A stretch of DNA of 64,000 nt from Dictyoglomus thermophilum H-6-12. Lineage in GTDB: Bacteria; Dictyoglomota; Dictyoglomia; Dictyoglomales; Dictyoglomaceae. Shown in pieces: positions 43,227 to 50,548 of this stretch (position 1 is the first letter of the stretch; each line of letters begins with the position of its first letter). The notes under the pieces were generated by a model. That model saw only the letters and a list, made by a program, of their open reading frames with translations. It searched no databases and was not told where the DNA came from. Where the stretch lies: the NCBI RefSeq assembly GCF_000020965.1, contig NC_011297.1, positions 1,460,525 through 1,524,524 of the forward strand, written 5' to 3'. A program made the translations under genes and the position numbers.

Positions 43227-44183
43227 ATGCGTTGCACAAAATGTCATAATGAAGCAACTATTTACATAAGAAGGCACAATACTGCTTTCTGTAAAGAACA
43301 CTTTATAGAATACATATATGGACAAGTAGAAAAAGCAATAAAGAAATACAAAATGTTTGAAAAAACTGATAAAATTTTAGTTGCAGTCTCAGGAGGAAAA
43401 GATAGCCTTGCTTTATGGGATATCTTAAATTCCCTCGGATATAATTCCGATGGTTTATATATTGATCTTGGAATTTCAGAATACTCTGAGAAATCAAAAG
43501 AGGTTGCACAGAAATTTGCAGAAAGTAGAAACTTAAAACTTCATGTTGTTTCAATTAAAGATATTTATGGCGTAGGAATAAAGGAGATAGCTCATAAAAA
43601 TAGAAAACCTCCATGCTCCACCTGTGGTGTAATAAAGAGATATATCATGAATTTAACAGCAAAAGAACTACAATACAAGGTAATTGCTACAGGCCACAAC
43701 CTTGACGATGAATCTGCAATACTCCTTGGAAATATTCTTCACTGGCAAATAGACTATCTTAAGGCTCAATCTCCAATACTTTTTGAAGATGAAGCTGGAT
43801 TTGCAAGAAAAGTCAAACCTTTATATAGGATTTCCGAATACGAAACTTCTGCCTATTGTATTATGAAAAAGATTGAGTACATACTTGATGAATGCCCTAT
43901 GTCTATCGATGCCCAATCTCTCAGGTATAAGGGAATGTTAAATACCCTTGAAAAAGATTCTCCAGGAACCAAAGAACAATTTTATTTTGGTTTTTTAGAA
44001 AAGGGCAAAAATTACTTTATACCTGAAAAAAGGGAAATAAAACTAAACAGTTGCAAAATTTGTGAACAACCTACCACATCAGAAATATGTGGATTCTGCC
44101 GACAAATAACAAAAGCTAATTTAGAACCTTTAAACATGAAAGAGTTTATACTAAGACTAAAAGATTCTAATGGGCAAGTCTAA
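43227..44183 (+). CDS. ttuA: tRNA-5-methyluridine(54) 2-sulfurtransferase (TtuA family)
   Basis: A 318-residue ATP-pyrophosphatase that thiolates U54 of tRNA, a heat-stabilising change in thermophiles. N-terminal zinc finger (Cys3, Cys6, Cys22, His25), PP-loop VAVSGGKDS at 52-60, Cys130 and Cys133 (KPPCSTC) plus Cys223 as the expected [4Fe-4S] ligands, and a C-terminal zinc finger (CKICEQ...CGFC). These match Thermus TtuA. It uses a ubiquitin-like thiocarboxylate donor, here encoded immediately upstream. Its 3' end overlaps the convergent JAMM gene by 27 bases. Confidence 0.93.
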   Translation: MRCTKCHNEATIYIRRHNTAFCKEHFIEYIYGQVEKAIKKYKMFEKTDKILVAVSGGKDSLALWDILNSLGYNSDGLYIDLGISEYSEKSKEVAQKFAESRNLKLHVVSIKDIYGVGIKEIAHKNRKPPCSTCGVIKRYIMNLTAKELQYKVIATGHNLDDESAILLGNILHWQIDYLKAQSPILFEDEAGFARKVKPLYRISEYETSAYCIMKKIEYILDECPMSIDAQSLRYKGMLNTLEKDSPGTKEQFYFGFLEKGKNYFIPEKREIKLNSCKICEQPTTSEICGFCRQITKANLEPLNMKEFILRLKDSNGQV

Positions 44184-44573
44184 TATATCCTCGTTCTTTT
44201 TAAGATAAGCCTTAAGTTTTATAACAGGATTATTAAATCTCACAGAGAAAATCAAATAACAAATATTAGAGAGCATATCCTCTTTATCCTTATCTGATAG
44301 ATACTCATCTCCATCAGGATGAGAATGATAAACTCCAACAAAATTCTGTCCTACTTTATTCATATATCTAAAAATCTTAATCTCTTCTAAAGGGTCGATC
44401 AAGTATTCTCTATAAGGATTAGGAGCGACATTCTTAGTTATGAAATAACTCTTAATATTGATATTTTTATCTCCCATCTCACCCCCAAGAATCCCACAAG
44501 CCTCAAAAGGATACTCATGGATAGAATGGACAACCAGAATCTTAAAAATATCTTTAGGAAGGAGAATCTCCAT
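44157..44573 (-). CDS. JAMM/MPN+ metallopeptidase (Mov34/PAD-1 family)
   Basis: A 138-residue single-domain zinc peptidase. The full JAMM set is present: Glu24 (FEACGILGG), His83-x-His85 (YHSHPDGDEYLSD), Ser93 and Asp96. Prokaryotic members either trim ubiquitin-like precursors to expose Gly-Gly (QbsD) or release conjugates (Mec+). The neighbouring carrier ending GGR is an obvious substrate. It starts 5 bases after the radical SAM gene with only a weak SD, so translation is likely coupled to it. Confidence 0.9.
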   Translation of the reverse strand: MEILLPKDIFKILVVHSIHEYPFEACGILGGEMGDKNINIKSYFITKNVAPNPYREYLIDPLEEIKIFRYMNKVGQNFVGVYHSHPDGDEYLSDKDKEDMLSNICYLIFSVRFNNPVIKLKAYLKKNEDILDLPIRIF

Positions 44574-44578
44574 TTCTT

Positions 44579-45559
44579 TTATCTTGAAGGAGATAAAACC
44601 TTAGGACAATAAGGATCGGGCTTGCTAATATCATTCTCTAGGATATAAGCTCTTGCGTAGCAACCACCCTTGCAAAACGTTGCTACATTACATCCTAAGC
44701 ACAGTTTATCTCTCTCTTTAAGTAAATTATAAAGCTTATTCTGTTCTACCTCCTTTAACGCCTCTAAAAGAGATTTTGTTCTTATCTCAGAAAGAGGCAT
44801 ATCGATTACATCACAAAGCATAATATCGCCAGTTGGAGCAAGATCTATGTAATCAAGGACATGACACTCATCTATAACAACATAATTAAAATTCATACTC
44901 TTCATGAAAGGAACACACCACAGAACCACAGAATACTTTTCTCTTTCAGCTTCTTCTGAAACCTCTCTAATTGTTCTTATCAAAAGATCAGAACCTATAT
45001 AAATTCTAGTATTTTTTGCCTCACCTGATGGAATCACTGGTATCATACATAGCTCTCTTGCACCAATATTCTTAGCAAACCTTACCATATTACTTGCATC
45101 AAAATAATTTAAAGAAGAAATGGAAAAAATCACAGAAAAAGGAATTTCAAATTTATTTATTAACTCTATACTATTAAGCAGTCTATCAAAATTGTCCTTA
45201 CCTCTCATTTTCTCAAATACATCCTTATTAGAACCATCTATAGAAACGTAGAGATACACCTCATTATCTTTTAAAAACCTTGCTATTTCTTTATTAAGGA
45301 GTAATGCATTAGAATTTAATGAGACTTCAAGACCCAAAGAACGAGCCTTCTCTATATACTCAAACACTTCCTTTACTAAAAGAGGCTCTCCTCCAGTAAA
45401 ATCTATCCCCTTAATAGACAATTCCTTTGCTTCCTCTATTAATCTTAGAGCTCTTTCTTTTGATATTTTTACTTCCCAATTTCTTTTATGAACATAGCAA
45501 TGAGGACAGCTTAAATTACATTTTGTGTCAAGAATCCAAATGATATTGGTAATGAATAT
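44579..45559 (-). CDS. radical SAM / SPASM domain protein with apparent non-AUG start
   Basis: The frame encodes a radical SAM cluster motif CNLSCPHC (Cys14, Cys18, Cys21 if translation starts at 45559), DFTGGEPLL, VYVSIDGS-like strands, and a C-terminal SPASM region with CHVLDYIDL, CLGCNVATFCKGGCY and a last PYC. No ATG, GTG or TTG occurs in frame between an upstream TGA (45572-45574) and the Cys motif; the first conventional start (TTG, 45419-45421) would delete the motif. An ATA at 45557-45559 lies 5 bases from a GGGAGG SD and gives 326 residues. Substrate unknown; the relatives modify peptides or act as enzyme-maturation (SPASM) proteins. Operon with the JAMM gene. Confidence 0.8.
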   Translation of the reverse strand: MFITNIIWILDTKCNLSCPHCYVHKRNWEVKISKERALRLIEEAKELSIKGIDFTGGEPLLVKEVFEYIEKARSLGLEVSLNSNALLLNKEIARFLKDNEVYLYVSIDGSNKDVFEKMRGKDNFDRLLNSIELINKFEIPFSVIFSISSLNYFDASNMVRFAKNIGARELCMIPVIPSGEAKNTRIYIGSDLLIRTIREVSEEAEREKYSVVLWCVPFMKSMNFNYVVIDECHVLDYIDLAPTGDIMLCDVIDMPLSEIRTKSLLEALKEVEQNKLYNLLKERDKLCLGCNVATFCKGGCYARAYILENDISKPDPYCPKVLSPSR

Positions 45560-45595
45560 ATCAACCTCCCTTCACAAAATTTTTACAGCAAGTAT

Positions 45596-45625
45596 ATTTT
45601 ACTATTAATAAAAATTTTGTGTCAA
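45596..45625 (-). promoter_or_regulatory. promoter of the radical SAM-JAMM operon
   Basis: On the minus strand TTGACA (45620-45625), 18 bases, TAAAAT (45596-45601). Transcription should start near 45589, 20-30 bases ahead of the SD/ATA start at 45559, which supports the long reading of the gene. Confidence 0.7.
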
Positions 45626-45716
45626 AGTCTTCTAAAATCACGCTAAAAAATCGAATTTTTAAACATCATGAATTATAATGATGCAAATAACAAAAATGTA
45701 ACCGATACCAATAGGT

Positions 45717-45746
45717 TTGACAAAAAAATTAAATCTATGTTAAACT
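45717..45746 (+). promoter_or_regulatory. amylase promoter
   Basis: TTGACA (45717-45722), 18 bases, TAAACT (45741-45746) with TGT before it. The predicted leader (about 45753-45851) carries a strong hairpin and, at 45827-45840, TTAACACATGTTAA, a short inverted repeat next to the SD. Confidence 0.6.
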
Positions 45747-45773
45747 CTAACCAAGAAGCGTAGGGTAGGAAAA

Positions 45774-45809
45774 AAGCCCGGGATAATTGGATTTTATCCA
45801 CCCGGGCTT
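45774..45809 (+). promoter_or_regulatory. leader hairpin upstream of the amylase gene
   Basis: AAGCCCGGG (45774-45782) and CCCGGGCTT (45801-45809) form a 9-bp stem; inner ATAA/TTAT can extend it. It is not followed by a T-run, so it is more likely an mRNA stabiliser or regulator site than a terminator. Confidence 0.6.
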
Positions 45810-45851
45810 CTAAAATTTAAATTTATTAACACATGTTAACGGAGGTGAAAA

Positions 45852-47351
45852 ATGAAGATAAAGTTTTTTATCAAAAGAACTCTTATTTTCATATTCATCT
45901 TAGTTACTTTTCTAACTTATATTCATGGATATAATGAGCCATGGTATAAAAACGCGATTTTTTATGAAGTCTTTGTAAGATCTTTTGCAGATAGCGACGG
46001 GGATAGAGTAGGAGATTTAAATGGACTTATAGACAAATTAGATTACTTTAAAAATCTAAATATTACTGCTCTATGGCTAATGCCTATCTTCCCCTCAGTG
46101 AGTTATCATGGATATGATGTCACAGACTATTATGATATCCATCCAGGTTATGGTACCATGGAGGACTTTGAAAACCTAATAAGAAAAGCCCATGAAAAAA
46201 ATATTAAAATAATTCTTGATTTGGTAGTAAACCACACCTCTTCAAGGCATCCATGGTTTGTTTCTTCTGCCTCTTCTTACAATTCTCCGTATCGCGATTA
46301 TTATATATGGAGTACTGAAAAACCTGAAAAAAATTCTAATTTATGGTATAAAAAACCTACAGGATACTACTATGCATTATTCTGGTCAGAAATGCCCGAT
46401 CTAAACTTTGATAATCCAAAAGTAAGAGAAGAGGTCAAAAAAATTGCAAAATTTTGGATAGAAAAAGGTGTTGACGGATTTAGACTCGACGCAGCAAAGC
46501 ATATTTATGATGATGACTCTAAAAACATTCAGTGGTGGAAAGAATTTTACTCATATTTAAAGAGTATAAAACCCGATGTATACCTTGTTGGTGAAGTTTG
46601 GGATAACGAGTATAAGATAGCAGAATACTATAAAGGATTACCCTCAAACTTTAATTTTCCTCTTTCTGACAAAATAATGAACTCAGTAGCAAATCAAAAA
46701 GACTTAGGAATTATAGAATTTCTCGAATTTGAAAGAGAACTTTTTGGGGAAAACAATACAGACTTTGCTGATGCCATATTTTTAAGAAACCACGATCAAG
46801 TAAGAGTTAGGACATTCTTTGGTGGAAGCATAGATAAAAGTATTTTGGCAGGATCTATTTACTTAACTTTGCCGGGAATACCTTTCATATACTACGGAGA
46901 AGAAATAGGAATGGAAGGATCAAAACCTGACGAATATATAAGAGAACCGTTTAAGTGGACTGACGATATGAAATCTAAATACCAAACCTATTGGATTATT
47001 CCACGATATAACTTACCAGGAAATGGTATAGCCCTCGATACCGAAGAAAAAGATCCAAATAGCATATACAATCACTATAAAAAACTCTTAGAAATAAGAG
47101 TCAAATGCAGAGCTTTATCTAATGGAAAAATAGAGAGAATAAAGACTCAAGATAGATCTATACTTGCCTATAAGTTAGAATTAGAGGATGAAAAAATAAT
47201 GGTAGTCCACAATCTAAATAGGATTGAAAATACCTTTAACTTTAACAACGAGATAAAAGAAAAAGACATACTATATATTAGAAACGCTAAAACTGAAAAA
47301 AATAAAATAATCTTAGGACCTTATAGCACTGTTATAGTCAAAATCCCATAA
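45852..47351 (+). CDS. secreted alpha-amylase family glycoside hydrolase, GH13
   Basis: A 499-residue GH13 enzyme with a signal peptide (1 to about 26). Catalytic residues: Asp213 in GFRLDAAKH, Glu248 in LVGEVWD and Asp315 in LRNHDQVR; DLVVNHTS is region I. The overall form (FYEVFVRSFADSDGDRVGDL, single chain, short C-terminal beta domain) resembles alpha-amylases and neopullulanase-like oligosaccharidases acting on starch or maltodextrin. GGAGGTGA SD. The last 39 bases overlap the convergent kinase gene. Confidence 0.93.
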   Translation: MKIKFFIKRTLIFIFILVTFLTYIHGYNEPWYKNAIFYEVFVRSFADSDGDRVGDLNGLIDKLDYFKNLNITALWLMPIFPSVSYHGYDVTDYYDIHPGYGTMEDFENLIRKAHEKNIKIILDLVVNHTSSRHPWFVSSASSYNSPYRDYYIWSTEKPEKNSNLWYKKPTGYYYALFWSEMPDLNFDNPKVREEVKKIAKFWIEKGVDGFRLDAAKHIYDDDSKNIQWWKEFYSYLKSIKPDVYLVGEVWDNEYKIAEYYKGLPSNFNFPLSDKIMNSVANQKDLGIIEFLEFERELFGENNTDFADAIFLRNHDQVRVRTFFGGSIDKSILAGSIYLTLPGIPFIYYGEEIGMEGSKPDEYIREPFKWTDDMKSKYQTYWIIPRYNLPGNGIALDTEEKDPNSIYNHYKKLLEIRVKCRALSNGKIERIKTQDRSILAYKLELEDEKIMVVHNLNRIENTFNFNNEIKEKDILYIRNAKTEKNKIILGPYSTVIVKIP

Positions 47352-48293
47352 ATAACTCCACATATCTTCTGTCAAAATATAGCCACCTTTTTCATAAGCA
47401 ATCAATGCTGCTCCAACCGCAGGTGGAATTTTTAAAGGAACAACCCTGCATCTTTCTGCATAAACTCTCAATTTAGCCTGAATATACTCTGGAAGCCATG
47501 CTGCACCCTTATAAATACTCCCTGCAATAACTACAGGAGTTTCTTCGTTTAAAAGATCTAATTTTTTCATAAGATTGTAAGCTGAAATAACAGTCTCATC
47601 AACAATTCTCTCTACAATTCTTATAGCTACCTTATCACCCATCTTTACAGCTTCAAAAAGCAAAGGAGCAAGACCTAAGGCTCTATGATACTCTGAAGAG
47701 TTATAATAAAGTCTTTTAGCAAGATTTATATAATCCTTTTCCCCAAAAAAACTAAGAACCATCTCTTCCAATACTGTTTTTTCTCCTCTACCATCATAAG
47801 ACCTAAAAGCACTAAAAAGCATCTCTTGCACTATAGATGAAGCACCACCCCAGTCCCCAAATATATATCCTTCTCCAAAATATCTATACCATCTACCGTC
47901 CTTTGATCTTCCATACCCATTGTTGCCTGTACCCATAACAATAATCACACCCCAAAACTCCTTATTTCCAGCCCTAAGGGCAATAGGAGCATCATTCTCT
48001 ACTACAAATTCCTTAGCTATACTAAGATCTCCAACCTCTTTTTCAAGCATAACAAAATCTTCAGGAAAATCTGCTCCAGCAAGACCAAAACAAGCAAAAT
48101 CAAATTCTATATTTTTAAGGGGACCTTTTGCCTTTTCAATCGCATCAATCCAATTTTTCTTTGCCTCTTCAATACCTATTCCTTCGTAATTTCCCGGCCC
48201 AGATCTACCAATCCCCACGATCTCTCCCTTTTCATTCAAAATAACCGCCTCAGTTTTTGTTCCTCCTGCATCTACACCAAGGAAATACCTCAT
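47313..48293 (-). CDS. BadF/BadG/BcrA/BcrD-type sugar kinase (N-acetylglucosamine kinase-like)
   Basis: A 326-residue ASKHA-fold kinase: GVDAGGTKTEAVILN phosphate-1 motif, FACFGLAGADFPED, VENDAPIAL, MGTGNNGYGRSKDGR, and WGGASSIVQEM. Family members phosphorylate GlcNAc or other hexosamines, though some activate other substrates. AAGGAGG SD. It follows the GH4 gene by 28 bases, so a joint role in glucoside or aminosugar use is likely. Confidence 0.83.
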   Translation of the reverse strand: MRYFLGVDAGGTKTEAVILNEKGEIVGIGRSGPGNYEGIGIEEAKKNWIDAIEKAKGPLKNIEFDFACFGLAGADFPEDFVMLEKEVGDLSIAKEFVVENDAPIALRAGNKEFWGVIIVMGTGNNGYGRSKDGRWYRYFGEGYIFGDWGGASSIVQEMLFSAFRSYDGRGEKTVLEEMVLSFFGEKDYINLAKRLYYNSSEYHRALGLAPLLFEAVKMGDKVAIRIVERIVDETVISAYNLMKKLDLLNEETPVVIAGSIYKGAAWLPEYIQAKLRVYAERCRVVPLKIPPAVGAALIAYEKGGYILTEDMWSYLWDFDYNSAIRS

Positions 48294-48321
48294 ATTATTT
48301 CCTCCTTAATTAGATTATCAC

Positions 48322-49572
48322 TTACTTTAGCTCTGGAAAAAGTTCTCTATTTACTTCAATTAACCTATTCAAAAGCTTTTCAGCAAGAGATAAAGAGGAA
48401 ACAAGAGGATGTTGAGAAATAGCTAAAAGTGCTTTTCTATATGATCCCTCCATGGCTGCCTCAATAGTAAGTCTTTCATAAGCTTTTACTCCTTGTATTA
48501 AACCTCTAACTTCCATTGGCAAATTACCAATAGAATACCTATGAAATCTATCTTTTTGTATATAAACAGGTATCTCTACCACACCATCATAAGGAAGATC
48601 ATAAATACTACCATCATTTTTCACATTAATTATCTGAAAACCTTCCTCTAAACCATAAAGATGAGAAATCAAATTTACAGCAGCCTTTGAATATAAAGCT
48701 CCTCCTCTCTTAGAGAGCTCTACCGGTTTAGTATCTAAATTAGGATCTTGATAAAGCCTTAAAAGATCTTCTTCTACTTTCATAACCTCTTCTGCTCTTT
48801 TAGGTTTATGTTTTAACTCCTCAACCATCTCTTCCCTAAAGTAGTAATATCTGAGATAATAATTAGGAAACATGTTTAAATAGTCTATTATCTTTTTCTC
48901 TTTATCTGAGACTTTTTCCTTTGCCTTCTCAAAAAGCTCTTCAGTCTTATCTTCACCCTTTATAAAAACCCTTCTAACAAAACTTAAATGGTTTAAACCA
49001 AAATAATCCATAAAAACATCATCCATGTTAACCCCTGCAAGATCTGCAAAAAATCTTTGAAAATTGATAGGTACATTACATAAACCTATGGCCTTTATTT
49101 TTGTATAATTCAGAAGCATTTCTGTAATAATTCCTGAAGGATTAGTAAAATTAATAAAATGCGCATCTGGAGCATATTTTTCAACCTTCTTAGCAATATC
49201 ATAAACCACAGGTATGGTTCTTAAGGCATTAGCAAAACCACCTGGGCCTGTAGTCTCTTGCCCTAAAAGATTAAATTCCAAGGGAATTGTTTCATCAAGA
49301 AGCCTTGCTTTATTTCCCCCTACCCTGATCTGATTTATCACAAAGTCTGTTCCCTGAAGTACACTATCAAGATCAATGCTCTTTTTGAGTTCTATTTTGG
49401 CTTTAACCCTATTTATCATCCTCTTCAAAAATTCATATACAATATTTAATCTATGCTCATCTATATCCACAAGTACTATTTCTAAAGCTTCAACTTTATT
49501 CCATATATCAAAAAAACCCTCAATTAATTCTGGGGTATAAGTACTTCCTCCTCCAATAACAACTACCTTCAT
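48322..49572 (-). CDS. GH4 family glycosidase (6-phospho-beta-glucosidase-like)
   Basis: A 416-residue NAD- and Mn-dependent GH4 enzyme that works by redox-assisted elimination. VVVIGGGSTYTPELIEG is the NAD motif; CNVPINFQR and FGLNHLSFVR contain the metal-binding Cys and His. Similarity of the ends (SKRGGALYSKAA) is to 6-phospho-beta-glucosidases, but GH4 also includes alpha-galactosidases and glucuronidases. Start moved to ATG 49572, where GAGGAGG is 10 bases upstream; the longer frame begins with 31 non-family residues. Promoter at 49606-49634. Confidence 0.9.
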   Translation of the reverse strand: MKVVVIGGGSTYTPELIEGFFDIWNKVEALEIVLVDIDEHRLNIVYEFLKRMINRVKAKIELKKSIDLDSVLQGTDFVINQIRVGGNKARLLDETIPLEFNLLGQETTGPGGFANALRTIPVVYDIAKKVEKYAPDAHFINFTNPSGIITEMLLNYTKIKAIGLCNVPINFQRFFADLAGVNMDDVFMDYFGLNHLSFVRRVFIKGEDKTEELFEKAKEKVSDKEKKIIDYLNMFPNYYLRYYYFREEMVEELKHKPKRAEEVMKVEEDLLRLYQDPNLDTKPVELSKRGGALYSKAAVNLISHLYGLEEGFQIINVKNDGSIYDLPYDGVVEIPVYIQKDRFHRYSIGNLPMEVRGLIQGVKAYERLTIEAAMEGSYRKALLAISQHPLVSSLSLAEKLLNRLIEVNRELFPELK

Positions 49573-49605
49573 AAGAGTAAACCTCCTCAAAAGGATTTTG
49601 AAAAG

Positions 49606-49634
49606 AGTATAAAATATTTTAAAATATTTGTAAA
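49606..49634 (-). promoter_or_regulatory. GH4 operon promoter with perfect 18-bp palindrome
   Basis: On the minus strand TTTACA (49629-49634), 17 bases, TATACT (49606-49611). The AT-only sequence 49612-49629 (AAATATTTTAAAATATTT) is a perfect palindrome that fills the spacer exactly and could be an operator. Confidence 0.65.
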
Positions 49635-49693
49635 GTATGTTTACTAAATTTAGAAGAAAGAACAAGAAAAATCAAAATAATAGTACCACTAAC

Positions 49694-50548
49694 TTACTGA
49701 AATTCTTTCACTATTCTTTCAAAAATCTCAAAGGGAGACCTAACCTTTTTGTACAGAGGTTCACCTTGCAATTGTGGCAAAATCTCTTCAAAAATTGGCT
49801 TTTCATTTTTATAAATAACACCTATAGGGATTTTATCACCCCATTCTAAAGATTTCTCAAAAGCCTTTATAATATCAGTAGGATCATAATCAGAGTCAAG
49901 CTTATAAATTCTCTCCCTATACCATTGATAAGTATTTACCTTGTTAAAGGTAACACAAGGTTGAAGAATATCTAATAAAGCAAAACCCTTATGTAAAATA
50001 GCTTGCTTCATCATCTCTACTAAATGATCAGGCTCTCCTGAAAAGGACCTTGCTACAAAAGATGCTCCTTGAGAAATTGCTAAAGCTATAGGATTTAAAG
50101 GGCCATAAGGAACTCCTAAAGGTTGTACCTTTGTTTTCATTCCTCGATCGCTAGTAGGTGATGCTTGTCCCTTAGTAAGACCATAAATCTGATTGTTATG
50201 TACAAAAACTTTTATATTTAGGTTTCTCCTAATATTGTGTATCAAATGATTTCCACCTTCTCCATAGGTATTTCCATCTCCAGACTCACAAATAACTACA
50301 AGATTTTTATTGGCAATTTTTGCTCCTACACCTGCAGGAATATCTCTTCCATGGAGTCCATTAAAAAGATTACATTTGAAGTAATGTGGCGCTTTCGCTG
50401 CCTGACCTATACCTGACACCATAAGAACCTCATGAGGTTTAAGGTCTAATTCTGCAAGGGCTCTTTTTATACAATTTAAAATAGACCAATTTCCACAACC
50501 AGGACACCACGCAGGAACTTGATTATTCTCAAAATCCTCTACTCTCAT
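49694..50548 (-). CDS. 2-oxoacid:ferredoxin oxidoreductase beta subunit (KorB-like)
   Basis: A 284-residue thiamine-pyrophosphate subunit. WCPGCGNWSILNC holds cluster Cys, GDGNTYGEGGNHLI is the TPP/Mg motif, and CVTFNKVNTYQWYRERIY is typical of 2-oxoglutarate:ferredoxin oxidoreductase beta chains. It overlaps the alpha gene by 4 bases (ATGA). The enzyme would make succinyl-CoA from 2-oxoglutarate with reduced ferredoxin; other 2-oxoacids are possible. Confidence 0.9.
   Translation of the reverse strand: MRVEDFENNQVPAWCPGCGNWSILNCIKRALAELDLKPHEVLMVSGIGQAAKAPHYFKCNLFNGLHGRDIPAGVGAKIANKNLVVICESGDGNTYGEGGNHLIHNIRRNLNIKVFVHNNQIYGLTKGQASPTSDRGMKTKVQPLGVPYGPLNPIALAISQGASFVARSFSGEPDHLVEMMKQAILHKGFALLDILQPCVTFNKVNTYQWYRERIYKLDSDYDPTDIIKAFEKSLEWGDKIPIGVIYKNEKPIFEEILPQLQGEPLYKKVRSPFEIFERIVKEFQ

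Noticed and set aside
45668-45763. A 31-residue Asn-rich ORF between the radical SAM gene and the amylase gene, considered as a RiPP precursor
   Set aside because: No SD, opposite strand from the radical SAM gene, and it overlaps the amylase promoter. A RiPP role is not supported.
48322-49665. 31-residue hydrophobic extension of the GH4 enzyme as a signal peptide
   Set aside because: The family starts at the MKVVVIGGGS motif, a strong SD precedes that ATG, and the promoter -10 lies within the extension.
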